Positions 8,509-19,428 of a DNA stretch of 54,562 nucleotides are shown piece after piece. The DNA is taken from NCBI RefSeq assembly GCF_030523955.1, contig NZ_JAUNHL010000016.1, positions 1-54,562 on the forward strand, in the 5' to 3' direction. The notes beneath the pieces are model-generated. The model saw only the letters and a program-made list of their open reading frames with translations. It did not search any database and had not been told where the DNA came from. The stretch comes from Neisseria sp. (GTDB lineage: Bacteria; Pseudomonadota; Gammaproteobacteria; Burkholderiales; Neisseriaceae). Both the position numbers and the translations under genes were made by a program. The stretch's first letter is position 1; every line of letters starts with the position of its first letter.

Positions 8509-9642
8509 ATGGCAACCATAAACAACGATATTATTGACGGCACCGCCGCCGCAGATCTGATTATAGCTATGGACGGCAACGACATCGCCAGAGGCTATTT
8601 CGGCAACGATATTATCTACGGCGGCTACGCAGACTACTCGTACGATGACGGCGACGACATCCTCTACGGCGGTTCAGGCGAGGACACTCTGTACGGCGGC
8701 AGCGGCAACGACACACTCTACGGCGACGAAGACAACGACATCCTTTACGGCGGCTACACAGACTATCCGTACGATGACGGCGACGATATCCTTTACGGCG
8801 GAGCCGGTGCCGACCAACTCCACGGCCATGACGGCAACGACGAACTGCATGGTCAAGAAGGTAACGATGAACTGACCGGAGGCTCGGGAGACGACGCCAT
8901 TTACGGAGGCGAAGGTAACGATGTTATCTATGGAGACGAAAACATAAGCTATTTTTATGATAACTTTGTCGGCAACGATATCCTCTACGGAGGCAACGGC
9001 AACGACATCATCGCTGGAGGGTACGGCAATGACGAAATCATCGGAGGCAGTGGCGATGATATTTTATCCGACGGTAACGATGCCTATTTTTCAGGAGACC
9101 TCTACGACGTATATTCATTCGATGTCAGCGCCGACATCATCAACGGCGGCGACGGCAACGACACCCTTTCCGGCAAGTACGGCAGCAATACCCTTCTCGG
9201 CGGCAACGGCGACGATCTGATTTTCATGGATACGGAAGGCGGAAATTTAGGCGGCTTCTTAGCCGGCGACGCCGCCCGCTTCTACCAAGGAACCGGCAGC
9301 AATACCGTTAGCGGCGGAGAGGGTGCCGATACCTTCCGTTTCGAGTCTATTTTTTCTCCGGACAATGAACGCGATCTGATTACCGACTTTACCCAAGGCA
9401 TAGACAAAATCCAGCTCGCCGCCCAAAACTACGCAGCCCTCGGCAGCCAAGTCGATGCCGGCGAATTGGCCTACGGCGCCGCCGCTGCCAACGCCGATCA
9501 GAAACTGATCTACAACCAAGCCGACGGCAAACTTTATTACGACGCCGACGGCGCCGGCGCAGAAGCCGCCATCCATCTGGCCACCGTCTTCAACGCCGGC
9601 TCGCCCGCCGCGCTTGACCACACCAGCTTTGAAATCGTGTAG
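8509..9642 (+). CDS. RTX calcium-binding repeat protein, probable type I secretion substrate
   Basis: 377 residues made almost wholly of hemolysin-type GGxGxDxUx nonapeptides ([49 protein letters not shown]), which form calcium-binding beta rolls in secreted proteins. There is no signal peptide. After the repeats comes a serralysin-type C-terminal region (GADTFRF...[15 protein letters not shown]), and the protein ends SFEIV, fitting an uncleaved C-terminal type I secretion signal. No enzymatic or toxin domain is visible, so it may be a small surface or matrix protein. Residues about 38-54 and 81-97 are near-duplicates ([34 protein letters not shown]). The gene sits between 48-bp direct repeats; the right copy starts at the G of its TAG stop. 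The exporter is probably the operon at 21489-26287. Confidence 0.88.
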   Translation: MATINNDIIDGTAAADLIIAMDGNDIARGYFGNDIIYGGYADYSYDDGDDILYGGSGEDTLYGGSGNDTLYGDEDNDILYGGYTDYPYDDGDDILYGGAGADQLHGHDGNDELHGQEGNDELTGGSGDDAIYGGEGNDVIYGDENISYFYDNFVGNDILYGGNGNDIIAGGYGNDEIIGGSGDDILSDGNDAYFSGDLYDVYSFDVSADIINGGDGNDTLSGKYGSNTLLGGNGDDLIFMDTEGGNLGGFLAGDAARFYQGTGSNTVSGGEGADTFRFESIFSPDNERDLITDFTQGIDKIQLAAQNYAALGSQVDAGELAYGAAAANADQKLIYNQADGKLYYDADGAGAEAAIHLATVFNAGSPAALDHTSFEIV

Positions 9643-9689
9643 TTTGGCTTGCCGGAATACCGGCAGATGAAAAATGCCTGTCTGAAAAA
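9642..9689 (+). repeat. Right 48-bp direct repeat flanking the RTX gene
   Basis: Second copy of the repeat at 8344-8391, with two G-to-A differences. It starts at the last base of the RTX stop codon and ends in a DUS. Confidence 0.85.
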
Positions 9690-9707
9690 TATGTTTGCAG
9701 ACAGGCA
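9675..9707. terminator. DUS inverted pair behind the RTX gene
   Basis: TGCCTGTCTGAA paired with TTGCAGACAGGCA, a slightly imperfect stem 33 bp after the RTX stop; likely terminator. Confidence 0.6.
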
Positions 9708-9720
9708 CTTTATCTTAATA

Positions 9721-9927
9721 TATAGTCATTTAACACAGAACGATACGGCCTTGCTGCGGCTTGCCGCACTATAGTCGAATAAAATAAGGATGAGACAAGG
9801 CGGCAAGCTGCAGACAGTACAGATAGTACGGCAAGGCGTAGCAACGCTGTATCATTCTGTGTTAAATGACTATATCTGTACTGTCTGCGGCTTGCCGCCT
9901 TGTCTCGTTCTGTGTTTGTCGACTATA
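9721..9927 (-). mobile_element. Correia-like element A (outer), interrupted by element B
   Basis: Ends TATAGTCATTTAACACAGAA and TGTGTTTGTCGACTATA match the ends of the other copies in reverse orientation. The inside (GATACGGCCTTGCTGCG, then TCTGTACTGTCTGCGGCTTG) is continuous once bases 9770-9874 are removed, giving about 104 bp. This length and layout resemble the short form of the neisserial Correia repeat (TATAGTGGATTAAC ends), but the ends differ. Confidence 0.8.
9770..9874 (+). mobile_element. Correia-like element B, inserted in element A
   Basis: 105 bp from TATAGTCGAATAAAA to TTAAATGACTATA, complete, and lying exactly at the TA of the CGTACTATCTGTACTG-type core of the outer element. 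The TA is found at both junctions, as expected for insertion with TA target duplication. Confidence 0.85.
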
Positions 9928-10017
9928 GCTACGCAGGCCGGATACTTGCATCCGACATCCCAAGCGGCTTACTGCACGCCATGCCGGATTTAAAAATCCG
10001 ACCTATGCAAACGATAA

Positions 10018-10048
10018 AGCCTGTCTGAAAGAAGGTTTCAGACAGGCT
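10018..10048. terminator. Variant DUS inverted pair behind leuA
   Basis: AGCCTGTCTGAA and TTCAGACAGGCT (each one mismatch from the dialect) form a perfect stem 27 bp after the minus-strand leuA stop; likely leuA terminator. Confidence 0.65.
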
Positions 10049-10074
10049 TGATGTTGCCGCTCAAACAGCCGCTG

Positions 10075-11862
<1,788 letters not shown>

Positions 11863-11900
11863 TTCTTATTTTACCTGTCTAAAAACAAAACGGTTGGGCC

Positions 11901-11928
11901 GATTATACGCAAATTGGACAAATTAGCA
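11901..11928 (-). promoter_or_regulatory. Promoter for the HTH-leuA gene
   Basis: On the minus strand TTGCTA (-35) is followed after 16 bases by a perfect TATAAT (-10), about 35 bases before the ATG at 11862. The region is AT-rich. The HTH domain of the product would be a natural candidate regulator of this site, which is speculation. Confidence 0.6.
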
Positions 11929-12073
11929 ATCGGTTTTATCCAATCATGCTCAATTTATTTATTTTGCAAATATTTTTTATACTTTTTGTCTAATTTATTT
12001 TCAGACAGGCATGGTGCCCGCCCCAATGGATATTGAGATATACTTTCTCCGTTTTCCCCGCACCGACACGACC

Positions 12074-13189
12074 ATGCCGCCCATCACCTTCCTTCAAAAC
12101 CAAAGCGAACGCACGCTGGAGTGGCGCGTGCAAAGCATGCAGAAACCGCCGCGCAACATACTGCCTGCCGCCGAGTGCAGCGCCGATGCCTGTCTGAAAA
12201 ACGCTTACGCACACACCGCCACTCTGTGGCAGGGCGATTTCCACAATGCCAAAAGCGTGCTGGCCGCAATCAAAAAACGGCTGGGCAAACCGGCGGGCGC
12301 ATTGCCCGAAAGCCCCGCCGAAGCCTTTCATGCCCACCGCATGCGGCAGGCGCAACGGGCGCGGCTGGCCAATATGCTGTTGGTAGAAATCGGCGCGGAA
12401 TACAGCTTGGATTTGCCGCGCGCGCCGGATGTGCGCAAGGCTTTGCACGACGTATACGGCGCGCCCGACGGTGCGCCCTTCCTGCTGCCGCTCAACCAAC
12501 TGCTCGGCTTTATCGGCGCGCACGAATGGCATAAAAAAGGCATCCCCCTCCCCGTTCTGAACGGCCGCATCCATGTGCCTTTCGGCGTATTTTCCCCCTT
12601 GCGCGGCGAATATTTGGATTTAATCGCCGCAGCACCCTTGCCCGAGGGCTGCGCCAGCGCGTTCGACATCGGCACCGGCAGCGGCGTTATCGCCTGTCTG
12701 CTGGCCCGGCGCGGCCTTCCCCGCATCAGCGCCACCGACAACAATCCCCGCGCCATCGCCGCCGCGCGTGCCAACGTGGCGCGCCTAGGCCTGTCCGAAC
12801 AGGTAAAAATCGAAGAAACCGACCTCTTCCCCGCCGGAAAAGCCGATTTAATCGTCTGCAACCCGCCCTGGCTGCCCGCCAAGCCGACTTCGGCGGTCGA
12901 AAGCGCGCTTTACGACCCGCAAAGCGCCATGCTGCAAGGCTTTTTAAACGGCGCTGCCGCCCATTTGAACGAAGGCGGCGAAGTTTGGCTGATTATGTCG
13001 GATTTGGCCGAGCATCTGGGGCTGCGCGCCCCCGGCACCCTGCCCGCCCTCATCCGCAACGCCGGCCTCTCGGTAAGCGGCCGGCACAACACCGCGCCGA
13101 AACATGCCAAAGCACACGATGCCGGCGATCCGCTTGCGTTTGCACGCATGAAAGAAACCACTTCGCTCTACCGTTTGCGGCCTGCGTAA
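12074..13189 (+). CDS. Class I SAM-dependent methyltransferase (NPPW type)
   Basis: About 371 residues if started at MPPITFLQNQ; earlier in-frame ATGs at 12011 and 12026 exist, and none has a strong ribosome-binding site. The N-terminal half has no motif I know. The C-terminal half is a Rossmann methyltransferase of the small-domain class: SAM-binding FDIGTGSGVIACLLARRG, acidic loop SATDNN, and catalytic VCNPPWLP. The NPPW/NPPY tetrad marks enzymes methylating amide or exocyclic nitrogens, as in RlmG/RsmC or PrmB/PrmC, so a translation-related target is likely. A DUS lies inside the coding region (12187-12198, read as ACLK), and another overlaps the upstream start region (12000-12011). Confidence 0.8.
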   Translation: MPPITFLQNQSERTLEWRVQSMQKPPRNILPAAECSADACLKNAYAHTATLWQGDFHNAKSVLAAIKKRLGKPAGALPESPAEAFHAHRMRQAQRARLANMLLVEIGAEYSLDLPRAPDVRKALHDVYGAPDGAPFLLPLNQLLGFIGAHEWHKKGIPLPVLNGRIHVPFGVFSPLRGEYLDLIAAAPLPEGCASAFDIGTGSGVIACLLARRGLPRISATDNNPRAIAAARANVARLGLSEQVKIEETDLFPAGKADLIVCNPPWLPAKPTSAVESALYDPQSAMLQGFLNGAAAHLNEGGEVWLIMSDLAEHLGLRAPGTLPALIRNAGLSVSGRHNTAPKHAKAHDAGDPLAFARMKETTSLYRLRPA

Positions 13190-13628
13190 AGCCACAATCC
13201 GCAAGGCCTGCCAACCCCGTTTCAGGCCGGTTTTTCGCAGAAAATAGGCAATATTTCCATATTTTGCTGGACATTCTGCAACAAAGTATAGAAAATGGGT
13301 TCTTGCATCAAAAAACCGGTCGTATCGCAAAACAGACCGTCCAAATTACTTTCGGCTGCTTTAATTAAGGATTTACCGGCATTTCATCACGCGGCAATCT
13401 TGCGGCAAAAATGCGTCCGCCGCATCGGAAATACCCGCAAGGCGTCCGGCCTTACCGTACTTTCCGCCTTGCATATGCGCTTGCGGATTTTGCCCGAAAC
13501 CTGCCTCTCACGGATGGCTTGCCGACGGATCTTGGTGCAACAAAAATTCATGCCCCTCCGCAGGCTCCGGCAAGGCCGGGCCCAAAGCAGCGGCCGGCCC
13601 CATACTTACATGATTTCAAGGATTAAAC
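13190..13628. other. Intergenic region upstream of accB
   Basis: The first 60 bases include AGGCCTG...CAGGCC followed by GGTTTTT, a weak candidate terminator for the methyltransferase. The remainder has no credible gene or repeat. AAGGA lies 8 bases before the accB ATG. No clear promoter could be assigned. Confidence 0.5.
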
Positions 13629-14081
13629 ATGGACTTACGCAAACTTAAAAAACTGATTGATTTGGTTGAAGAATCAGGTATCGCCGAAATCGAAGTAACC
13701 GAAGGCGAAGAAAAAGTCCGCATCACCCGCTCCACCGCCGCACAAACCATCTACGCCGCCCCGCCCGTGCATCATGCGCCCGCACCGGCGGCACCCGTCG
13801 CGCCGGCGGCGCCCGCCGCAGCGGAAAAGGCGGCGCCCGCCGACCATGCCAACGCGCAAAAATCACCCATGGTAGGCACCTTCTACCGCGCACCCAGCCC
13901 CACTTCGCCTCCTTTCGCGGAAGTAGGCCAAAGCGTAAAAGAGGGCGACACCCTCTGCATTATCGAAGCGATGAAGCTGATGAACGAAATCGAAGCCGAA
14001 AAATCCGGAGTAATCAAAGCCATCTTGGTAGAAAACGGCCAGCCGGTGGAATACGGCGAGCCTTTGTTCATCATCGAATAA
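13629..14081 (+). CDS. accB: Biotin carboxyl carrier protein of acetyl-CoA carboxylase
   Basis: 150 residues. The N-terminal helical part ([20 protein letters not shown]) is followed by an alanine/proline-rich linker (about residues 45-80, [18 protein letters not shown]) and the biotinyl domain. The biotin-accepting lysine is Lys116 in EAMKLMNE, and the thumb region [15 protein letters not shown] is present. It carries the carboxyl group between AccC and the AccA/AccD transferase in the first step of fatty acid synthesis. Directly upstream of accC, as usual; a DUS hairpin sits between them. Confidence 0.97.
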   Translation: MDLRKLKKLIDLVEESGIAEIEVTEGEEKVRITRSTAAQTIYAAPPVHHAPAPAAPVAPAAPAAAEKAAPADHANAQKSPMVGTFYRAPSPTSPPFAEVGQSVKEGDTLCIIEAMKLMNEIEAEKSGVIKAILVENGQPVEYGEPLFIIE

Positions 14082-14087
14082 ACGTTT

Positions 14088-14120
14088 TTCAGACAGGCAT
14101 TGCACCGATGCCTGTCTGAA
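14088..14120. terminator. DUS inverted pair between accB and accC
   Basis: TTCAGACAGGCA...TGCCTGTCTGAA with an 9-base loop. It could attenuate read-through from accB into accC; otherwise just a pair of uptake sequences. Confidence 0.5.
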
Positions 14121-14185
14121 ACATTCCGCAGCAGCATATCCGTTTGCACGGCGCAAACCCCCTATCACTCCGAAGGAATCCTTAC

Positions 14186-15547
14186 ATGCTGAACAAAGTA
14201 TTGATTGCCAACCGGGGCGAAATCGCCCTACGCGTGTTGCGCGCCTGCCGCGAAATGGGCATCGCCACCGTGGCCGTACACTCCGAGGCCGACCGCGACA
14301 GCCTGCACGTCAAGCTGGCCGACGAATCCGTCTGCATCGGCCCCGCACCCAGCCCGCAAAGCTACCTGAACATCCCCGCCCTGATCTCCGCTGCCGAAGT
14401 GACCGGCGCCGACGCCATCCATCCCGGCTACGGCTTTCTGGCCGAAAACGCCAATTTCGCCGAGCAGGTGGAGCATTCCGGCTTCGTTTTCATCGGCCCG
14501 CGCGCCGACACCATCCGCCTGATGGGCGACAAAGTATCCGCAAAACACGCCATGATCGAAGCCGGCGTACCCTGCGTGCCCGGCTCCGACGGCGCCCTGC
14601 CCGACGACGGCGCCGAAGTCCTGCGCATCGCCGACCAAGTCGGCTTCCCCGTCATCATCAAAGCCTCCGGCGGCGGCGGCGGACGCGGCATGCGCGTGGT
14701 TGAAAAAAGGGAAGACCTGCTCAAAGCCGTGGACATGACCAAGGCCGAGGCCGAGGCCGCTTTCGGCAATCCCATGGTATATATGGAGCGGTTCCTGCAA
14801 CGTCCGCGCCACGTGGAAATCCAAGTGTTGGCCGACGGGCAGGGCAACGCGGTTTACCTGGGCGAGCGCGACTGCTCCATGCAGCGCCGCCACCAAAAAG
14901 TCATCGAAGAAGCCCCCGCCCCCGGCATCACGCAGGCCGAACGCGAAAAAATCGGCTCCGCCTGCGTGGCCGCCTGCAAGCGCATCGGCTACCGCGGCGC
15001 GGGCACCTTCGAATTCCTCTATGAAGACGGCGAATTCTTCTTCATCGAAATGAACACCCGCGTGCAGGTGGAGCATCCCGTCACCGAGCTGGTTACCGGC
15101 ATCGACATCGTGCAGGAGCAAATCCGCATCGCCTCCGGCCTGCCCTTGCAATACAAGCAGAAAGACGTGCACATCAAGGGCCACGCCTTCGAGTGCCGCA
15201 TCAACGCCGAAGATCCCTACACTTTCGTTCCCAGCCCCGGCGCCATCACCAGCTGCCACCTGCCCGGCGGCTTCGGCGTACGCGTCGACAGCCACATCTA
15301 CCAAGGCTACCGCGTACCCTCGAACTACGACAGCCTCATCGGAAAAATCTGCGTACTGGGCAAAACCCGCGAACAGGCCATCGCCAAAATGCTGGTCGCA
15401 CTTGACGAGTTGGCCATCACCGGCATCAAAACCAACACCGACCTGCACCGCGACCTCTTTACCGACAACGGTTTCCAAAAAGGCGGCGTCAGCATCCACT
15501 ACCTCGAGCACTGGCTGGCCGAAAGAAAAGCAGCCAAAACAGAGTAG
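14186..15547 (+). CDS. accC: Biotin carboxylase subunit of acetyl-CoA carboxylase
   Basis: 453 residues, the family's normal length. It starts at [20 protein letters not shown] with AAGGA 9 bases upstream; a 14-residue upstream extension lacks support. ATP-grasp enzyme: glycine-rich loop [21 protein letters not shown], the catalytic region [27 protein letters not shown], and C-terminal AccC domain CRINAEDP. It carboxylates biotin on AccB using ATP and bicarbonate. In an operon-like arrangement with accB. Confidence 0.97.
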   Translation: MLNKVLIANRGEIALRVLRACREMGIATVAVHSEADRDSLHVKLADESVCIGPAPSPQSYLNIPALISAAEVTGADAIHPGYGFLAENANFAEQVEHSGFVFIGPRADTIRLMGDKVSAKHAMIEAGVPCVPGSDGALPDDGAEVLRIADQVGFPVIIKASGGGGGRGMRVVEKREDLLKAVDMTKAEAEAAFGNPMVYMERFLQRPRHVEIQVLADGQGNAVYLGERDCSMQRRHQKVIEEAPAPGITQAEREKIGSACVAACKRIGYRGAGTFEFLYEDGEFFFIEMNTRVQVEHPVTELVTGIDIVQEQIRIASGLPLQYKQKDVHIKGHAFECRINAEDPYTFVPSPGAITSCHLPGGFGVRVDSHIYQGYRVPSNYDSLIGKICVLGKTREQAIAKMLVALDELAITGIKTNTDLHRDLFTDNGFQKGGVSIHYLEHWLAERKAAKTE

Positions 15548-15647
15548 CCTGCACAACCGCCTGAAGCACTTCAGGCGGTTTCCAACGTTTTCAGACAGGC
15601 ATTCCCGCAATCCCCCGCCCGTCCGCCCCCAACCCCGGAATACCTCC

Positions 15648-16538
15648 ATGTACCGACAAATCACCATTTTCGTACACGAACGCGCCGCCGAGCCCCTGTC
15701 CGACTTTCTGATGGAGCACGGCGCGCTCTCCACCGCCATCGAAGACGCCTACGCCGGCACCGAAGAGGAACAAGCCATCTTCGGCGAGCCCGGCATGCCC
15801 GCCGGCCAAATCTGGCAGCGCAGCAAAATCATCGCCCTGTTCAACGAATACGACGATACCAAAGCCATCCTGCAAACCGCCTGCCGCGCAGCCGGCATCG
15901 AACTGCCGCCCTACGAATCGGAGCTTCTGCCGGAACAAGACTGGGTCCGCCTCACGCAATCGCAGTTCGACCCCATCAAAATTTCAGACAGGCTCTGGAT
16001 TACCCCTTCCTGGCACAACGCCCCCGACCAGCAAGCCGTCAACCTCAAGCTCGACCCCGGCCTCGCCTTCGGCACCGGCAGCCATCCCACAACCCGCCTC
16101 TGCCTGCAATGGCTGGACAAGCACCTTAAAGGCGGCGAATCGGTATTGGATTACGGCTGCGGCTCCGGCATTCTGGCGATTGCCGCCCTCAAGCTCGGCG
16201 CAGGCAGCGCCGCCGGCGTGGATATCGACGAACAAGCCATCCGTGCCAGCAAAGAAAACGCCCTGCAAAACGATGTCCCAGCCGGCTTCCACCTTCCCGA
16301 AAGCCTTCCCGAAGGCCGCTTCGACATCGTGGTGGCCAATATTCTCGCCAATCCGCTGCGCATGCTGGGCGACATGCTCGCATCGCGCACCCGCACCGGC
16401 GGCCGTATTGTACTGTCCGGCATTTTGGAAGAACAAATCGAAGAAATGAGCGGCATCTACTGCCGGTGGTTCGACTTATCCCCCGCCCAAACCGACGGCG
16501 GCTGGGCCTGCATCAGCGGCACCAAACGCAGCGCCTGA
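15648..16538 (+). CDS. prmA: Ribosomal protein L11 methyltransferase
   Basis: 296 residues from MYRQITIFVHERAAEPL. N-terminal substrate-recognition domain, then a Rossmann SAM domain: DPGLAFGTGSHPTTRLCLQWL (diagnostic PrmA block), VLDYGCGSGILAIAALKLGA and VVANILANPLRML. It trimethylates lysines and the N terminus of L11. Starts 100 bp after accC, following a DUS at 15590. A variant DUS occurs inside the gene near 15982 (KISDRLW). Confidence 0.95.
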   Translation: MYRQITIFVHERAAEPLSDFLMEHGALSTAIEDAYAGTEEEQAIFGEPGMPAGQIWQRSKIIALFNEYDDTKAILQTACRAAGIELPPYESELLPEQDWVRLTQSQFDPIKISDRLWITPSWHNAPDQQAVNLKLDPGLAFGTGSHPTTRLCLQWLDKHLKGGESVLDYGCGSGILAIAALKLGAGSAAGVDIDEQAIRASKENALQNDVPAGFHLPESLPEGRFDIVVANILANPLRMLGDMLASRTRTGGRIVLSGILEEQIEEMSGIYCRWFDLSPAQTDGGWACISGTKRSA

Positions 16539-16927
16539 TGGCCGCAGGCCAAACCGAAGCGGTATCGGGCAGCGCTGACGCTTTATTTCTATAGTCGACG
16601 AAAATAAGAACGAGACAAGGCAGCAAGCCGCAGACAGTACAGATAGTACGGCAAGGCGCAGCAACGACGTATCGTTCTTATTTTAAATGACTATATTTGT
16701 CATAAAATATTAAAAAACAAACTATATAAACAGTATATCCATCCCGTCAGGAACCCTGCCGGCCACTCGGCATCTAACGGACATGCTTTCGCAACATACC
16801 AAACCGATACTTGGTTTTTCGAGCAATGCCGATTCAAACAACAATCCGGCTGCGTCAGCGCCCCCGCCGCCCGGAAAATTAAGTCGGCCCGTTACTGATG
16901 CCTGTCTGAAACCCTCAATACAACAAT
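16539..16927. other. Intergenic region with Correia-like element C and a DUS
   Basis: Contains the element at 16590-16695, then about 200 bases with no gene, and a single DUS at 16899-16910 just before the next start codon. Confidence 0.6.
16590..16695 (+). mobile_element. Correia-like element C
   Basis: 106 bp, TATAGTCGACGAAAATAAGA to TATTTTAAATGACTATA, with the core AGACAGTACAGATAGTACGG shared with the other copies. Complete copy. Confidence 0.8.
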
Positions 16928-18751
16928 ATGACTGAAGAAAAACTGATTCTGCGCACTTTGAGATACAACCGGCAGGCCGCCGACAATCTGCCCGCCTACC
17001 GCCTTAAAGTGATTGCCCTGTTCCACCTCGGCCTCGCCTTCACCCTGCTTTTCTGCCTTCCCTTCTTCGCCCTGCTCTTATTCGCCATCGAACGCTGCAC
17101 CCAGCACATGCTGTTCGGCAGCATACTGTCCGTCATCAGCCTCCTTATCTTGAGCCGCATCATCCGCCCTCTTTCGGCTTCTTTCCACGACCGGCCCGAC
17201 AGCATTCCCCTCGATGCCAAACAATCTCCCGAACTCTTCGCCATGGTGCAAGACGCCGCCGCCAAGCTCGGCCTGAGCAGCCAAGTGCGCATCAACCTGA
17301 ACAAACATCTGGCCATCAACGGGCAGTCCGGCAAAAAACATACCGTTCTGAATGTCGGCCTCCCGCTGATGCAAACCCTCACCCGCGAACAATTCGAAAG
17401 CGTGCTCCTCAACGAGCTCATACATGTGCGCAACGGCAACCAACGCCTGCAAAGCACCATGAGTTTGCGAATCAAACGCTGGACCCATCTGCGCGACAGC
17501 TTGGAAGGCAGTCTTTTTTTAGGTCCGCTTTGCGCTCCGTTTTTCCAATACATACTGCCTTGGCTCGATTTGCACACTTATCCGCTCTATTGCCAAAACG
17601 TATTGCAAAACGACGCCGAAACCGCCCGCCTCTGCCCGCCCGAAACCCTCGCTTGCGCACTGTGCAACCTCTACACAGCCGCCTCCTATCTCGAATCCGA
17701 CTTCTGGCAGCAGCTTACCGAGCAAAGCCGAAGCCACAAACAGCCCGTCCAAATGCCTTTTAGCGCCTACCCCGGCTGCCTGAAACCGGCCAAGCTGCAA
17801 AGCCATCTCGACAACACGCTCAGCATGCCGGCCTACATATACAACACCAGCCCCACCCTGCAGCACCGTCTGAACAACCTCCGCCTGCCTGCCCGTCTCG
17901 ATTTTCCCCGGCAGGGGCAAGCCGCCTCCGCCTTGCTGGGCAGCGCTCTGGCCAAAGCCCAGCGGCAATTCGACCAAGAATGGTGGCAGGGCAGCATCCG
18001 TTCGAGCTGGCAACATGCTTACGACACCCACCAAAACCACCTCAACCGCCTGAAAGAGCTTGACGCGCTAGCCGCGCACGGCACCCTTTCCGCATCCGAC
18101 GCCCTAGAGCGCGCCCTGCTCACCGAAGCCGCTGCAGGCGATACCGAATCAGCCCTGCGGCAATTTGCCGTACTGTACCGCCGCGACCCCGGCTGCGCCG
18201 GCACCAACCTCGAATACGGCCGCCTGCTGCTGGACAGGCACGACGGCGACGGCGTACCCCTGGTCCGCCGCGCCGCAGCCTTAGACAGCTCCCTGGCCGT
18301 CGAAGCCGCCACACTCGAGCGCGATTACCACGAGCGCTTCGGCCGCCATGATGCCGCCGCCTACTGCCAAGCCACCCTCACCCGACTTGCCGCCCCAGCC
18401 GAAGCCGCCCAAGCCGAGCGCACCTATTGTACGCCGGATGACCAGATCGCCCCCGCCTGCCTGCCCGCCGAAGATTCGGCAGATTTTTATGCCTATCTGG
18501 ATACCGTGCCCGATTTGGACGAAGTGTATCTGGTGCGCAAAATCGTGCAGTACCATACCGACCAACCCGTTTACATCATCGCCTTCACCGTCAAACAACG
18601 CCTCCTCGGCCGCACCGCCGCCATCCGACGCGCAACAGAACGGCTCTCCTCCTCACCCTTCCCCCGCGAAGCCTTTATCATTAGCTTGGATAAAGAATTC
18701 GCGGGCATGAAACGCCGTTTGCAGAAAACACCGGGCGCCCGCATCCGCTGA
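16928..18751 (+). CDS. M48-like membrane protein with degenerate HExxH motif
   Basis: 607 residues. Two hydrophobic segments near the N terminus (about 25-55 and 63-82) put it in the inner membrane. The following region resembles the M48 (HtpX/Ste24-like) peptidase core: LFAMVQDAAAKLGL, VLNVGLPLMQTLTREQFESVLLNELIHVRNGNQ. Where M48 enzymes have HExxH, this one has Asn162-Glu-Leu-Ile-His166, so a zinc ligand is lost and peptidase activity is doubtful. The middle (about residues 370-480) looks TPR-like (LLTEAAAGDTESALRQFAVLYRRDPGCAGTNLEYGRLL). The C-terminal 100 residues (DTVPDLDEVYLVRKIVQYHT) I do not recognise. Stands alone after element C. Confidence 0.65.
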   Translation: MTEEKLILRTLRYNRQAADNLPAYRLKVIALFHLGLAFTLLFCLPFFALLLFAIERCTQHMLFGSILSVISLLILSRIIRPLSASFHDRPDSIPLDAKQSPELFAMVQDAAAKLGLSSQVRINLNKHLAINGQSGKKHTVLNVGLPLMQTLTREQFESVLLNELIHVRNGNQRLQSTMSLRIKRWTHLRDSLEGSLFLGPLCAPFFQYILPWLDLHTYPLYCQNVLQNDAETARLCPPETLACALCNLYTAASYLESDFWQQLTEQSRSHKQPVQMPFSAYPGCLKPAKLQSHLDNTLSMPAYIYNTSPTLQHRLNNLRLPARLDFPRQGQAASALLGSALAKAQRQFDQEWWQGSIRSSWQHAYDTHQNHLNRLKELDALAAHGTLSASDALERALLTEAAAGDTESALRQFAVLYRRDPGCAGTNLEYGRLLLDRHDGDGVPLVRRAAALDSSLAVEAATLERDYHERFGRHDAAAYCQATLTRLAAPAEAAQAERTYCTPDDQIAPACLPAEDSADFYAYLDTVPDLDEVYLVRKIVQYHTDQPVYIIAFTVKQRLLGRTAAIRRATERLSSSPFPREAFIISLDKEFAGMKRRLQKTPGARIR

Positions 18752-18768
18752 ATATATACGATGGCCGA

Positions 18769-18822
18769 AAAGCCAAACTAAATAAGCTAAGCTTTAGTCC
18801 GGTATAGCGATTTTTCCGGGCT
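18769..18822. repeat. About 50-bp dispersed repeat with hairpin (copy 2)
   Basis: Shares the aataagctaagctttagtcc core and a following CCGG...CCGGGCT hairpin with 5444-5494. Here no insertion sequence remnant is next to it. Confidence 0.6.
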
Positions 18823-18892
18823 TCCATAAGTTTGTCTTTGGCAATGTCTATTGCCGTATTGCTGGCATAGGTCTGCAGCGTACCGCCCCTTC

Positions 18893-18997
18893 TATAGTCG
18901 ACTAACACAGAACGAGACAAGACAGCAAGCCGAAGACAGTACAGATAGTACGGCAAGGCGCAGCAAGGCCGTATCGTTCTTATTTTAAATGACTATA
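18893..18997 (+). mobile_element. Correia-like element D
   Basis: 105 bp, TATAGTCGACTAACACAGAA to TTAAATGACTATA, complete; same core as the other copies. Confidence 0.8.
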
Positions 18998-19297
18998 GAA
19001 AAATAAATTTGCTGCCGGATTAAATAAAGCAACTCTGCAATTCTCGGCTTCGATGGCCGCTGGGCAGGTCAATTTTCAGCCGGCCGGGCCCGGAACAAAT
19101 AACCGTTTATACCCGAAGGCATACCGAATAATAAACCGGGAGTGCCAAAAAGCAACAAAAAAACAGGATTTGTTGCGAAATCGCACATACAATTTTTATT
19201 TTTACTATCATATTGAAATAAATGAAAAAAATGATATTGAATGCTGCAAAAACCATGCTCTGCCGGCAAAAACGCAGCATAAAAAAGCCGATAAAGT

Positions 19298-19326
19298 TTG
19301 TTTTTTCCAAACGAAGCATTTATATT
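19298..19326 (+). promoter_or_regulatory. Candidate porin promoter
   Basis: TTGTTT, 17 bases, TATATT, placing the transcript start about 95 bases before the ATG. The -35 is weak; the -10 matches five of six. Confidence 0.4.
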
Positions 19327-19428
19327 AGCAGTCATGGAATCGCCGTTTAGGCGGTGAATTCGAAACTCAGGCAGTTTTGGATACTGTTTGAAGTTTGTTT
19401 TTCTTAACGATAGAAAAGGAATACAGCA

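Larger units (their letters stand above)
18752..19428. other. Intergenic region upstream of the porin
   Basis: About 680 bases without a credible gene. It holds the second copy of the 50-bp hairpin repeat (18769-18822) and Correia-like element D (18893-18997). About 300 AT-rich bases before the porin include its candidate promoter. A minus-strand stretch around 18830-18890 translates as GTLQTYASNTAIDIAKDKLM, possibly a gene scrap, not identified. Confidence 0.55.

Noticed and set aside
8509-9300. Repetitive pattern that could be mistaken for a CRISPR or satellite array
   Set aside because: The periodicity follows nonapeptide codons of the RTX protein; there are no constant repeats with unique spacers. 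No CRISPR array was found anywhere in the window.
18681-18956. Minus-strand frame with TLQTYASNTAIDIAKDKLME
   Set aside because: It runs through a Correia-like element and the end of the upstream gene; at most a gene scrap, no family could be named.
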